A stretch of 64,000 bases of DNA from positions 41,423 to 105,422 of the forward strand of contig KV424029.1 of the NCBI GenBank assembly GCA_001632435.1, in the 5' to 3' direction. Both the position numbers and the translations under genes were made by a program. This document shows, piece by piece, positions 44,128 to 56,954 of this stretch. The notes beneath the pieces were generated by a model. It made no database searches and was not told the origin of the DNA. It saw only the letters and a list, made by a program, of their open reading frames with translations. Numbering within the stretch: position 1 is the stretch's first letter; every line of letters begins with the position of its first letter. The DNA comes from Calocera cornea HHB12733 (Eukaryota; Basidiomycota; Dacrymycetes; Dacrymycetales; Dacrymycetaceae).

Positions 44128-47100
44128 CTACCTCCTCGTCCCCGCATACCCCACGCCGTGCTTCAGCTCCGCCGCCTCCAGGTGGTTCAGGACGACCGGG
44201 AAGACGTACTTTGCCGAGCCCTGCCCGAGCCAGGTGTCCAGGTGGCCCATCTCCGGGAACGTGTAGCGCGCATAGTTGTCCGGGCCGTTGATGGCGCGGA
44301 CGAGGTCGTACGTGAGCTTCGTTCCTTCGGCTAGAGGTTGGGATCAGTGTCACAGTTGGCAAACACTGGGTCGGAACCGGCTTACGGACAAACACGACAT
44401 TGGCATCTCCGTGGATGAATGTGATGGGCATGTTGAAGTGCGACCTAAGACCCAATTAGAATAAAAGGCCATCGCGAGGATCGCAAGTGCGCACTTGATG
44501 TTCTCTTCGGTAACATAGACGTTCTTTCCCTCGTGGTCGCTAATCTTCTTGTTGTGGCTCATCATCGACAGCTGGCTCATGGTAGTCATAGTTGCTCCGC
44601 CGACGAGCTTGTCGATGTTCGCGTGCAGGTTCTACATCGGTCATTAGCATTTGTCCCGAGGAAGCGGTCCTACTACGCACCGGATCAAGGTTGCCATGTG
44701 ACCAGAGGCGGCCAAAGAGGAAAGACTGCCTATGGCAGCTTGCGTTCGAGCAGACCTCTTTCGGAGCGGTAGGGTAGAAGCGCAGGGCTTGATCAAGGAC
44801 CTTCTCAAACAGGGTCTCCGAACGAGTAGCTCTGCTGTCGAAGAAGTTCTGTCCGAAGCCTGAGAAGAGCATCAGCACTCGATTCAGACGGAAGGATGCT
44901 TCTTACCATATCTCCAGATCTGGGGAGCGTGGAATGTCGACTTGATATTGTTGACTGAGACGAAGTAAGTGCCTCTCCTCGTTCATCTTCTACGATTGAC
45001 GTACCGAAGCCTCCGACAGGATGCATGGACACCTGTGAGAAAAGAGCAGCACCGACGCCTTCGGTCAAGCCATCGAGCAAGCCCATCGTCAAGGCGAGTG
45101 CGCCAACACAGCTGGCCAGGCGGTCAGCAAGAACTCGAAGACGCGATGGATGCGCCTACTGGGAAACGACGCTGAGCTTCTCCACCCCAGTGATTTCACG
45201 CACTCGCCGCACGGCATACGCGACATCAATGCGCAAATCATCAACCGTGAACTGGATTAGGCTCGCTGGCAGGTTTGGGGAGAAGCGGTGGTTCAGGGCG
45301 AACACATCATATCCACGAGCCAGAATCCAGTCGACAAAGTTATCGTCAATCAGTTGGGTGCTATAAATCTGCAGACATGTATCAGACACCGTGAGTGCAT
45401 AATGGGGGCGTGCCTACATTGTGCGTGACGGCAGCACCGGGAATTAAGAGGATAGGTCCTTTCCCACCCCCGTTCCAGCGAACAAGCTCGATCTGGATGT
45501 TCTCGTCACCTAGTCGATGCGGGATGTGTGCAGGAACCGAAAGCATCCAGGACTCCTCGATCGGCCGAGTTTTGTGATAGATATGGTACTCGTGCGGGTC
45601 TTCCGGGTACTGCAAGCGCGAGAGGTTGGGAACGAAGTGATCAAGAAGGTTCTTCCTATCGAAAGAGTCAAAGATGTTCCAAGGGAGTGCGGCGCAGATC
45701 TCACGCAAAGTAGCTAGTGAAATCGACCGCTGCCCAAAACCCAAGACCGGCTTTACTGTCATATGTCCGGAATGACGCCAACTCCTTGCTAAAGTCCGCG
45801 GCCGTCATGTTCTGTTGCACCCGGTCAACCATGTTTTGCGGGAGCGGAAACTGGTGCCTACAAGCACGCCCAAACCAACCACGTGGCTCGCAGTGGCTGT
45901 CGTCCCGTTGTTAGGTACGACCCCATTCGCCTTCTTCAGTGTCCTTTCAACCTTGACATACAGCGTGGTCGTCTGCTCCCACAAGCGGGCAATATTGAGC
46001 TTGGCGCTGTTATCGACAACCTTGAACCCGGTCAGAGTGTACGTACGTCCTTCGACGGACATCAGGTCCAGCGCGTAGACGAGGTTTTGGGTGTCGGTGC
46101 GGACGGGATCGGCGGTGAAGAGGCGGAAGCGGCCGGAGGTGACGCTCATCGCGTGGGCAGACACTGAACGCTGGTATTAGGACTTTCCTCCATCGATTCT
46201 TGGGACAACTTACGAGCCCGGCAGGAGACAGTCCCCATGATATCAGCTTCGTGGCAGTTGAGCTATCCGGCTCATCAGCATCCACTTCTCTGTCGCGAAG
46301 CCGCACTCACGTCAATCAGCGCATTCATATCATACGCAATAACCGAGAGCATGAACCGCATCCTCGAGTCGGACGACCTCGCCTGGTGCGCCGCATTCTG
46401 GTAATCCGGCAAGTTCACTTGCTCGCTCTTGACAACCGTCGAGAAGTAGCCCTCCATCGCCTCGCTGAAGCTGATCCCGCCCTCGACCTGCCGCCCGTTC
46501 TTCACGCCATGGGCAGTGCTGACGTATGGATGCAAGGGGCGGTCGAAGTCGATCGGGGCGAGTACCGGCGAGAGGTCGATCGTCACGCCCATATCTTGAG
46601 CAGCAAGGTCGACGGTGCGTTCCGCCAGAGCCCTGCATCGGCTGGTCAGTGCCACGTCATCTCAGCAAAGGAGATGATAGCGTACGAAATGGTCAAGAAC
46701 GGGTTGACTCCAAGAGGGGTAGGGATGACCGAACCGTCGGTAATGAACAACCCCTCGTGCACCTCCTTGCCCTCGTCCATGAACACCTGCCCGCGGTGGT
46801 TCGTCACTCCAATCTCACCCTTGTCCGCCATCACAGCTCCTCCAACCGGGTGCACGCTGATCAGCGACTGTGTACACCTATCAGCGACCATTTCACTCAT
46901 GAGATTAGCAGGTACTTACGGTATCCCATAACGGAGTGTAGAAGGGCCCCGGGACGTACGTGCCCTTCACATCCCCCGTTGCCCGCGCGAGCGTGTCGTT
47001 CAGGTGCTGGATATGCTGCTCCCGCCCCACATCGGCGAATGCGACGTCCAGGCTGTCGTTGTTCAGCGTGAGGTCGCCCTGCCCATCATCGTGCGACATG

Positions 47101-49000
47101 ATCAACTACATGGAGTATCAGCAGGGAGTCCGGATTAGTGAAAGATCAGCAACGCACGTATGTCTGCGTGTGCTTCAGCGCCCCCGCATACGGGCCCCAC
47201 GCCCTCGACACGGCCTGCCTCGCCGCATGCTTAACCCAGTCCGCCGGGCCCAAGCTCGGCATCACTTTCCCCGGCGTGAGCCCCAGTATGGTCCCCAGCA
47301 CGTCGGCCAGCGCGTGCGGCACCACGCCCTCCTCGATGACGTACCCGTCGAGGACGTTGGGCGCGGCGGCGGGGTCGCGCATGTCGATCACGCCTGTTAT
47401 GCACGGGCCGACGGGGGGGACGGGGCCGGTGACGAGCTTGGAGAGGAGGGAGGCGGGTGGGGGCTGCCCGATCGCATTCGCTTCGGGGTCGGTGTTGTAC
47501 GCGAAGGCGAGGATCTGGACAAGTCGGTATCAGCTCGGGATCTGGGCGCATATATGTGAGGCATACATCGCCGTTCCCGCTGAAGTTCGTGCCCAGCCTC
47601 GGGCTGACCTTCAGCCCCATCGACTGGCTCCGCAGCAGTATCTCGTTCGTCCCCACTATGCTCCATCAGCCACATCCCTCCTGAGGAAGAAAGTACTCAC
47701 GCGTCCCAGCGCCCAAGAACACCTGGTCGCACAGGACGAACTGCAGGGCGCTGTTGAGGTCGGCGGCGAAGCTCGGGCGGCCAAAGCCGAGCGCGGCGTA
47801 GAAGACGACCCATCTGCTCCGTTGTCAGCGCCTGGCCTGGCCTGCATATATGCGCGCGCGGGGGAGGACAAGAGAAAAGGGGGCTCACTGCTTCAGCGGC
47901 TCGGAGTAGAGGATGTACCGTGCCTCGATCTCGCAGAAGATCTCGCATCCGTGGTCTGCCCCTGGGTCAGCTCCCAGAGCCGAAGAAGCAAGGGAGACGG
48001 CTCACTCCAAGCATCAGAGATATAGTTGACCAGCACCGAGTTCTTCGACCCGTCGTTCACGCCCGTCGCGTCGTTCCCCTGCAGGGTGCTCGCCTGCTGC
48101 ACCACGCCCGCAGCATTCACGCGCTCCTCAAACGTGACCGCTGTACCGCATCACACGTCAGCCTGCGCCCCGGGGGAAGAAGGGAAAGGAAAGACGCACT
48201 GATCGGCGGGCGGTAGAACCGCGCTTTGTACTCTGGCCCCAGGAGCCCCGCCTGCTGCTCGAGAAGCTTGAGCTTCGGCAGCTCGGGCGCGTCCGTGGGG
48301 TACGGCACAGGCTCGAGCATCGCCTCCGCTCGCTCATAGTCTGCCGCATCCTCCCATCAGCACCTGCCTGCCCAAACGCAAAAGCACAAGACGAAGACGA
48401 GCGGCAGACGCACATTCCTCCAGCACGCCCTTCTCCCTGAGCTCCTCCGGCCACACCGCCAAGCCCAGCGTCCGCTCGTCCGCCCGCAGCGCCACATTCG
48501 CATTGAGCAAGCTCGTGCCGCCCAGCCCGCTGCCAACGAACACATTCTGGTTCTTCCCCAGGTGCAGCTGGTACAGCCCGTTCCGCTTGCCGAGCGTGGT
48601 GCCGTCCCGCCCGTGCACGGCCAGCTCCGGAGTGCACTGGGGAAGCGTGCCCGGGTACTCGCCCGGCCAGCGTTCTTCGCCTAGGGGTGGGCGGGTTAGT
48701 CGAGGAGGGCGGGAGGGAAGGGAAGAGGCAGAGACGCACCCCGCTCGAATAGGGCGACGCGCTTGCCCGCGCGCGAGAGACGCGAGGCGGCGATCCCACC
48801 CCCGTAGCCGCTCCCTATCACCTAGATGATCCTCGTCAACCAGGCACATACACTCGAATCCACACGGCGTACGACGCAGTCTGCGCACGCAACGCGTTAG
48901 CCAGCCCTGCGTAGACAGACGGTGGAGCAGGAAGCGCACCATAATGCTCCTGAATGGCCGTCGCGGGCAGGCCGATCCTGCGCTTCCCGTCGTGCTTCAT
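44128..49000 (-). CDS. Fusion protein: GMC (cholesterol-oxidase-like) oxidoreductase + alpha/beta hydrolase
   Basis: A gene of many exons, about 1,200 residues. The start MKHDGKRRIGLPATAIQEHY leads to the FAD loop VIGSGYGGGIAASRLSRAG. Then come VGSGLGGTSLLNANVALRAD, FLGAGTVGTNEILLRSQ, ISVHPVGGAVMADKGEIGV and FITDGSVIPTPLGVNPFLTI, the GMC C-terminal signature of cholesterol-oxidase-type enzymes. After ~45,850 a hydrolase domain begins: GPILLIPGAAVTHNV, WILARGYDVFALNHRFSPNL, then the nucleophile elbow SHCVGA (Cys where Ser is usual) and a late His in PEMGHLDTWLG. The stop is at 44128. Both halves are in one continuous set of exons with no internal stop or start signal. It probably oxidises a lipid/sterol alcohol and hydrolyses an ester or lactone. 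A longer start to 49174 is possible. Confidence 0.85.
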
Positions 49001-50521
49001 AGGCTCCTTGTCGCAATGTGTGTCTAGCAATCCTGTAGGCTTGTCGCAGATGGAGGAAGAAAGAGGGCCGTCGACGAGCTCAGGGGTGGGGTGGTATATG
49101 TATAGCCCGGGGTTGAGAGGCTGGACGCAGCCTGTCCGAATTGGGCGTCCTGTGCGTTGGGCGTATACGTGCACCAGCCGCGGCGGGTATCACAGGCAAT
49201 CCGTGTATCCCAGATGCGGATTCACGCGCGCCGCACCGCTCTCAGCTAGCGCCGAAGAAGGATGACGGGATGTATGCGGCTGGGTATTGGGGCTTCTGCT
49301 GTCGCCCGAGGAGCGACGCGCTGCCGGATCAGACGACGACGACGCGGCAGGGCACGCTGTCTCGGGATATGCAGGCGCTGAACAGGGGCCGGCCGGCCGC
49401 GCAGCGTACGTGTCCCAGGGCAGGGGGCGAGAGAACTGAAGAGGCAAGACAAGACGGACGGAGTGGGCGGAGCGTCCCGGGTTCTGGCGCAAGGGGTCGT
49501 CAGGCCGGGGCCGATCAGTGTCGGCGCCTGGTTGGGCGTCTGTGCCCGCCGCCCGGCGCCCGCCCGAGCAACATTCCTATTCGCAACGGCGGTCCATCCA
49601 GCAACGGTGGTGCGGGTGGCAGGGCGCTGCACCCTCTGCTGTTCCGCTGCGCTAGGGGAAGCGAGCAGCAAAGCGCAGTCAAGGCAAGGTGAGAGGCGAT
49701 TGGCCATTGTACGCCTTCATTCATTGGCCCGTCCCTTGCTCGCGCACAAGATAGACTCGCGAGGAAGCACGCGACCCGTGGCCCCGGAGGCTCGGCGGTT
49801 TGGAAGAAGGCATTGTAGGGGCCGGTGAATTGGGGGATGCGGTGCAGGGAGGCTGCGGCCGGGTGGCCGAGGGAGATGCTGGAGATGCGGCGCGCTGAAC
49901 GCGCTCTGTATTTTTCGCAATTGAACACCGTGCGAGGTTCTCGCGGTCTCCCCTGCGCGGTCCATCGTTCTGCGAAGTACCAGTGTCTATCCTATCCTAT
50001 CCTTCTACGAAGCAGCACGATGCTCCACGATAAGGCCCTAGACTACAGTACTGAGTATGTCTAGTAACTGCGCTGTAATCCCAGCATTTCACCGCGGTCA
50101 ATGAGCCGATGCGCGCCCGATTCCCACGCAACAGGACGCGTGCACGCGGGTTCTATAGGAGCCTAACTACCGCCTTCTGCTCGGAGCCGACTCGCCCCGG
50201 CCTTCCAGTGCTTCTGGAGCGATCTTCCATCCCACACCAACCTCCTGAGAGAGGTCGGCCCACCGTGCGGGCTTCCTATTGCTCACGAATGGATGTATGA
50301 TCGGCCCATGAGGGTTGCTGGTCGGCCCCTTGCCGGTCTTCGTAGCACGATGCTCACCTCGAGTTTGAGCGCAGAGAGGGCCATGATGATGATGGAAGGA
50401 GAGGGTCACGAAAGGATATCCATTCACGAGGTATTCCAGGCCGTCGGTATCTATAGGTTCTGTACATGTACATACGCGTTATATGCTACACTCCTTCCCT
50501 TCCCCTCTTCCCCTCGAGCAC
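49001..50521. other. Intergenic, no gene supported
   Basis: Contains the promoter of the fusion gene (TATACATATA at ~49095-49105 on the minus strand). ORFs at 49246-49707 and 49515-49928 lack recognisable features. Confidence 0.4.
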
Positions 50522-53500
50522 TCACCAGTCCTCGATAGCCAGCGCGTGCAGATCAATGAGGTACTCGTTGTACGCCCTCCGGTCCGCGTTCTCCGCCATG
50601 CTGCTCCTGGCGCTGTCCGGTCCTGGGCCGGCCGAGCGCCCGTTCTCCTTGAGCTGCTCGACGCCGCACTGCAGCGTGAGCATCGCCTTGTACTCATCGA
50701 ACGAGAACTGGCGCGGGCCGTTCTTGGCGCGCTCGAGCATTTCCTGCACCCATTTCAATCAGCACCCTGTAGCACAACGAGAGTAAAGGTCGCAGAAGAA
50801 AGGCGCACCTTCGGCCCGCCACCGAACATCGCCCAGTACCTCCGAGCTCGGCTCAGATCCGCATCCCGCGCCTCGTCCCCCGTCATCGTTTTGAGGTTCT
50901 GCTCGAGCGCGAGCAGGTTGCGCATGATCCGCTCTACGCCGTGGTCGTTCATCAGGTTGATATATCGCGCGCCAGAGACGAGCAGCTGGTCCATCAGCGA
51001 GCCGAGCCCCTCGAACAGGAACCGGCGCTCGCGCTCGGGCAGAGTGCTGGCGGCAAAGTCGTCGATCTTGCCCATGTCCGCGTTGAGCTCTGCAACTTGC
51101 ATGTCGGGCTCGATGGGGGCTTGCTCGATTAAGAAATCGTTCTGTTCGCGATGTCAGTCAATGCATATACAAGAAGTGTCAGCGCATACAGTCCGCATGA
51201 CGAGGCTTAGGTAGTGGATCGTTCGGCAACGGATGTCAATACGCGTCGTGAATAATATGACCTCGGCCAGCAAGTCGTACGTCTTCAGAAGAGCATCGAA
51301 CCGTCTGTTACATGACATCAAAACAGCTCGACCAACGCAGTAGACATCACTCACAATGCCATCGCCCTCGTCAACGGTAGGCTCAACTTCTGGTCCTCCA
51401 CCGCCTGCGGATCCAACCCCTGCTTCGGCTCGAACGACGGCTTGGCGGGAGAGAAAAACTGCGCGAGCGGATCGGCAGCAGACTGAGGCGATAACGGATC
51501 TTCCGCCAAGACGCGCAGCGTTGACAGCTGGTGGATAAACCACGTTAGGCTGTAGTGCAGTCGGCACAGCTCGGCCAGGTTGCGGGAGGGGATGAGATGC
51601 TCGCGGGTGATCTCCTCGTTGTTGAGGAAGTTGAGCTCGATACGCGTCTCTTGTTGACAGACGATTTGCTTCTTGGCAGTATCCGTGTCCTGGATATATA
51701 AGATCAACATAAAAGCTGGCCCTCAAGTCGCGGAACATACCGGAGTAGCATACAACTCGGACAAGCACGCAGAGACCTCTGGCTTCTGGGCCCACCGAGC
51801 AGAAATGTGCAGCATCGCATCAGGGAGGACATCGGGTACCACACCGAAAGAGTTGCGAGCCACGAGATCCTGGAAGCGGGTATTGCACCGCTGGTAGAAG
51901 TGGATGACAACGGATAAGATCAGTCGGCTGTAGTTCTCTCGATGGAATGTTGTAGACTTGAGCATTGCACAGAGGGAGTTGATTACGGCCATCAAGGCGG
52001 TGCAAGCCTAGAATACAGATATCAATGACGGTGGTCAATCAGTAAAGAATGAGAACAGACCTTCACCAGCGGCTTGGGTGATATGCGCAAGGATGTGGGA
52101 TCCTCCTCAAACGCATCCGGGCCAGAGATGGCAGAATGAACCAGGGCAGAAACCTTGTCTTCGAGTTGGGGAAGGTAGACGTTGATAACGAAGTCATCCA
52201 GCAACGCATTGTCGTCCTTGAAAGAATCGTAGATGGATGAGGGAAGGACTTCTCCGACACGATGCAGGAATGCTTGGGTGGGCTGGAACAGCACGCTGAC
52301 GTGGAATGCGCTCGGCCGAATGAGCAGCCTGTGCTTCTCCGCTGCTGCAAAGCGATCGTCCTTAGCTGCTCGAGACAGAGCCGTGACGTTGTCGTTATTC
52401 GCCTGGACCAGACCGGGCACGTTGTCCTTCAGCACGCGCGTGAGCTCTTCTTCGTGCTTCTTGAGGACGCGAACGGAGAGTTTGACGTCGGATTCGGCAA
52501 AACGGAAGGAGTGCTTTGACCGATCTCGCGATGTTCGGCCTTGGAGCGCCTCGCTGATGGACGCGATCGGGTTGACCACCGACGCAGCACGATCTTCGTC
52601 CGTAAGCTGATCGCCCAACAACGTCCGGACCTGAACACACATCAGCTTCTGTGCCTCCGCCAAGTATCAAGCGCACGTACCTCCGACAGCAATGGCTGAT
52701 ATAACTCACCCAGAGGGAAAAGGCTGCCGGGCCGGGCACCAGAGCTGTCCTTAAAGTCGCGTCGCTATGTAACTCATCAGACTTGAACGAGGCGCGAGGA
52801 TATGGGATGTACGCACCGAGCTGATCCTGGCCGTGACCTCATAAACGACCCGCAACCCCTGCAGCACTGCATCCAACTTGGAGTAGAGAGTCCAAAACAG
52901 GTCTCTCAACACCTCCCGCTCTGTCTCCTTCTCCATGCCCTCCAGCTCGGGGCTCCTGAGTTTGCCGAGGCTCGTCACCTTCGTGACCGCGTTCGATAGA
53001 GGGTTGTTGAAGGAAGACAGGGAGAGACGGGAGGATGGGGTGAAGGTGGATTGTCGTCGGAGAGATTCTTGCCGCTCCGTGACCTCGTCGATGGTCGTTT
53101 CAATCAGCAGATGGATCTCGGCTGGTAATCGCTGGGCGACGATGTCGAGGCTGTAGCCGAGTTGACCAAGCACAGCGAGCGATTCCAATACGGTCTCCAT
53201 ATATGTAAAGGAGTCGCTTTCCGGGTTCTTCGCCGGTGCAGGTCCAGACTGCACGTCATCCGGGAAGTTGCCAGACGCGGTGAACGCGGTCATGACAGGG
53301 GAAGAGCTTTCGGGAGAGGTGATGTCGTCCAGCAGGGGATCGATGGTGGGGCGAACAGCTAGATCGGTCAGGAAGCGGGAGAGCTTGGTGGGCGGTCGGA
53401 TTGGGGTTGCTGGGGTGGGTGCGTTGGGGATGGGTGGCGGGAGGGGCGATCCTTGAGTTGCTTCTTGTATGGGTACTGAGAGCTAGTGGTTAGGAGGTAT

Positions 53501-54935
53501 TCAGTATGAGAAGCGTGCCACACACATGACTCTTGCCCTGGTATATACGCAGACCACCGAGTATCGCACCAAAATGACTTGAGGTACAAATGATGGTGCA
53601 GCTCCTCAATCAAGATATCGCGGAGCGCCTGACCCACTGGTCAGAGCCGCAATTTAGAGGGCAAAGGCTGCACTTACAATCTCCTGACTGCTGAGATAGC
53701 TCCTTAGATCACCAACGGCTCCGACCTCCATCATATCGGGCTTGTTGATCGTTTTGAGGTTCTTGACGAGCAGCACGGCTGCCTGCAGAATCCGCTTTTC
53801 GGTCATCAGGCTCTCTAGCTGATCTGGTATGCTCTTGAGGCGATCGCTGCATCACGGGGTCAGCCAGGAGCTCAAGTGTGAGAACAGCGCACGCACATCT
53901 CATCGAGCATCTTCAGCATCTCGTCCAACGCGTGATTCCGACTCCACAGCTGAACCAGGTCTGCGCGCTTGCTCCCCAGCGCTTCCCGGACCTCTGCAAG
54001 TCTAGCTTTCGCATCGACTATCTGACCTTGCGTCGCCGTGAGGGACGTAAGGAGGGATGCGTGATGTGGCAGAGAAGCAGCGAAGGACTGGTAATGCTCT
54101 GATGGTATACGGTTAGCTTGGCTTGCACATAGGCAATTGGGGGAGCGTACTGTCGACGGTCGCTTTGAGGCCACGCTCAAGCGCGAGCTTAGTTCGTCGG
54201 AAGGAGTCGAGGTCGCGACCGACTGAGGAACTGTCCAGTAATGACAGCGCGACTTCGACTGGGTTGAACTGGAGAGACGTCAGTATTGGGGCTCCAGATG
54301 AGAGGCGCCACGCTCACATCGTCGTCCGCAAGGACGTTCCATTCGTCCTTGATCCTGTCTAGTATAGCGTCCAGCTCATTGCCCGGTCTCCTCCCATTCG
54401 CCCTTCTTTCCCGATCCCGATCCCTCTGCCTCCCGTCTCGCCCGTCTCTCCTGTCCCGCGTTGACCTGCTGCTGACTTCGGACGTCCCACTGCCGTTCGT
54501 CCCATTCGTCATTTTTCGCCTCGTTTCGCCCGCGTTCTGAAATGCGGCAATGACAGCACCGAGTGCCCTGGGAGTCTCCACCTCTGCCTCTGGCTCGTCG
54601 TAGATGAGCCCCTGCTCCTCGTCCGATGGGGCGAAACGTGCGGAGGCGTAGCTGTCGCTCGGCTGGTGGCCAGGCCTCCATTGATTGTTTGCCGAAGGAA
54701 CGGAACCCGATGAATTGAGTCGCTCGCGCAAATTCGAGCGTGCCGGTCGCATCGGGGCAGAAGCTGATGCGGGTAAGGGCGGGGTGCGTGTGCGGGACGG
54801 CTGGGCGTCGCGCTGGGCGCGGGCGACGTTGAGCGGGAGAGTTGAGGAGCTGCCTGATGCGCCGTAGTTGTAGTACTGCTGCTGGTCGGACGGTCGCCGG
54901 CTTGGCTGGGTGGGGAACGGCGGCTGGCGCGACAT
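50522..54935 (-). CDS. SEC8: Exocyst complex component Sec8 (EXOC4)
   Basis: A multi-exon gene. The N-terminus (MSRQPPFPTQPSRRPSDQQQ to ~190) is disordered and charged. Then come ELDAILDRIKDEWNVLADDD, FNPVEVALSLLDSSSVG, HYQSFAASLPHHASLLTSLT (Sec8 N-terminal helical domain), NKPDMMEVGAVGDLRSYLSS and ALRDILIEELHHHLYLKSF, highly typical of Sec8. The C-terminal helical bundle ends YLIDLHALAIEDW. Role: tethering of secretory vesicles to the plasma membrane at growth sites. The start at 54935 is chosen; an upstream in-frame ATG (54989) would add 18 residues. The fungal disordered leader is longer than in animals. Confidence 0.92.
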
Positions 54936-55442
54936 GGTCGCGTTTGGTAGGGGGACGTGGGAGGATCGGCGTTTGGATGTCGCCTGCACTTGGCAGGGGA
55001 CGACCTCGAAACGGTCAACGACGACAGTGGCGGTGGCGGAGGCAAGGGCTCATCACCACCTCGAACGACCATCTTCGACAACGCGGTCCTGGCGTCGTAC
55101 GACCTGGGATGGGGCTTGTATGCGATTCTATAATGACAACTGCTTCGTAATAACTATGGCGATTCGCGGGTCGCTGAACGTGGTGATCGAAGCTGCGGAC
55201 GGTACCAGCTCGGCACTGGTGGACTTGAGCAACATGTATATGCAGTTTTGTGACATAATGAACTAACAACGAGAGAGAGAGGCTATACGACTCATACATT
55301 AATGGGGAGAGGAGCTGGCGGAAAGGTGATGCGGCGTGGATGGGTGTGGGGAAATGAGATGACAACGATGGTGAGGCAGTGTGAAGCATGAGATGATGTA
55401 CAGTGAGAAACCGTTTTGAGCGCAGTTCAGATGACCCAACAA
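54936..55442. other. Intergenic upstream of SEC8
   Basis: Contains the SEC8 promoter and the 3' flank of the F-box gene. No gene seen. Confidence 0.4.
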
Positions 55443-56954
55443 TTACATAGGAACTCGCCTCTGCGCGGGCGCGATGTGGTCGACCTCTACGCCGAGCTCA
55501 GTAAAGCGAGCATTTTCCTCGGCCGTGGGAGGAGGCACGAGCGACACTGCACGGAGGCGAGCCACGAGCGGGCTATTCGACGTGCGCACTCTGGCCAACT
55601 TGACGAGCTCGTTGCACAGCTCCGCGTCGAAGGCATAATCCTCCTGTACGCCGAGCCACTCGAGACGAGCATGAGCACCGTCTGGCGACTGCGACCTGAT
55701 GCCGAAGACCTCGAGGTTGGGGAGGATGAGCTTGTCGTCCAGCCTCTGCATCCTCATGATCAAGCCCTTGAGGTCGAGGTTGTCGATGTCGATGAACACC
55801 TCTTTGAGAGTCTTGTGGCAGTGGAGGAGGAAGAGGAAGACTATGTGGAACGGCGGGTTCGCCTGGTACGCATTGCGCTCGTCGGCGACGACCGTGAGAC
55901 TCTCGAGCTTGGGCATGACGAACAGGCGTGTTTTCTCCCACACCGTGAGGGGTACGTCCTGCAGGCGCAGTCGGGTGAGGTTGGGCAAGGGCAACGTCTT
56001 CTGCTCCGAATCCTCGACCCAGTACGAAAAGAACACGTCGTCACTCATCGTGAGTGTGAGGTCGCTGACGCTGTTGCAATCGCGGATGGTCTCGAAGATG
56101 TCAGCGACGGACGACCGGCGCGCGTTGATGGTCAGTTGCTCCAGATTGGGCGCGACGACCCGCACGACCCGCGGCTTCTCGAGGTCGATGTACATGCAGC
56201 GGAGCGCCTCCCACCGCCTGATGATGGGCCGACCGATAGAGCTGTCGCACATGGCACCGCAGTTCGCGATGCGGAAGGAGATGTCCTGGATGGGGCTACC
56301 GTCGAGGAGGCTCACCGTCGCCAGGTGATAGAGGACGAGGTTGCAGGCCTGGATGTCGAACCTGCGGATCTTGCCGAGGTGCGCCGCCAGGAAACCGGCG
56401 ATCCAGCCAGGATATATCGGCGCCGACATGTGGCACCAGCAACCCTCAAGCTCCAGGCTCAGCTTCGCATTCTTGGCAGACTCCTTGATCAGCGGGTGGG
56501 CGCGGAGCAGGTCGTCGTTCGTCCGGCAGGTGAAGCTAGACCACATGACTGGATCCTCGAGGATGAGCTGGCGCCAGCGCTTGCACACGAGGGCAATGTG
56601 GTACTGGAAGCCATTCGGGTTGGGAAGATCGTCCTTTGCGTGGTTGAAGATACGGAGTAGGACCTCGACCGGAAGGCCATTGATGGGCGCGTGCTGGGAC
56701 CGCAGCGCATTAAGCCGGTGAAATATGGTTTCGACTTGGCGCTTCTTGACGATGTACCGCTGCCTGAGGGAGAAGGCCTCCCTGCCGACCTTGTACATTT
56801 CGAAGGCGAGCTTCCTTTCACCGGAGGTGTAACGGTGACGCCAGTCGCGACGCCTGGTCTGCGTGCTGCTGGCTGTCGGGCTCAAGGTCGCCGGGTTCGA
56901 GATTGTCGGGCTCGAGATGTTCAAGCTCGAGATATTGAGAGTAGAGGCGTCCAT
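55443..56954 (-). CDS. F-box-like protein (single exon)
   Basis: An uninterrupted frame of 503 residues. The N-terminus has the near-repeat LNISSLNISSPTISNPATLS. A coiled region (SLRQRYIVKKRQVETIFHRL) precedes NGLPVEVLLRIFNHAKDDLP and HIALVCKRWRQLILEDPVMW, the F-box-like motif. The remainder is irregular leucine-rich (LEGCWCHM, LRCMYIDLEKPRVVRVVAPN, LTRLRLQDVPL, LKEVFIDIDNLDLKGLIMRM). This is the large, lineage-expanded Agaricomycete F-box family; targets are unknown. It lies directly upstream of SEC8 on the same strand, 507 bp away, with no sign of linkage in function. Confidence 0.85.
   Translation of the reverse strand: MDASTLNISSLNISSPTISNPATLSPTASSTQTRRRDWRHRYTSGERKLAFEMYKVGREAFSLRQRYIVKKRQVETIFHRLNALRSQHAPINGLPVEVLLRIFNHAKDDLPNPNGFQYHIALVCKRWRQLILEDPVMWSSFTCRTNDDLLRAHPLIKESAKNAKLSLELEGCWCHMSAPIYPGWIAGFLAAHLGKIRRFDIQACNLVLYHLATVSLLDGSPIQDISFRIANCGAMCDSSIGRPIIRRWEALRCMYIDLEKPRVVRVVAPNLEQLTINARRSSVADIFETIRDCNSVSDLTLTMSDDVFFSYWVEDSEQKTLPLPNLTRLRLQDVPLTVWEKTRLFVMPKLESLTVVADERNAYQANPPFHIVFLFLLHCHKTLKEVFIDIDNLDLKGLIMRMQRLDDKLILPNLEVFGIRSQSPDGAHARLEWLGVQEDYAFDAELCNELVKLARVRTSNSPLVARLRAVSLVPPPTAEENARFTELGVEVDHIAPAQRRVPM

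Noticed and set aside
49246..49928. GC-rich overlapping ORFs upstream of the GMC-hydrolase gene
   Set aside because: Open on both strands in several frames, no domain, no conserved start or intron; noncoding is simpler.
55416..56660. 414-codon plus-strand ORF
   Set aside because: It is antisense to the F-box gene (55443-56954), whose minus-strand product has a recognisable F-box. The plus frame is an Asp/Glu/Arg-rich shadow of its codon bias.
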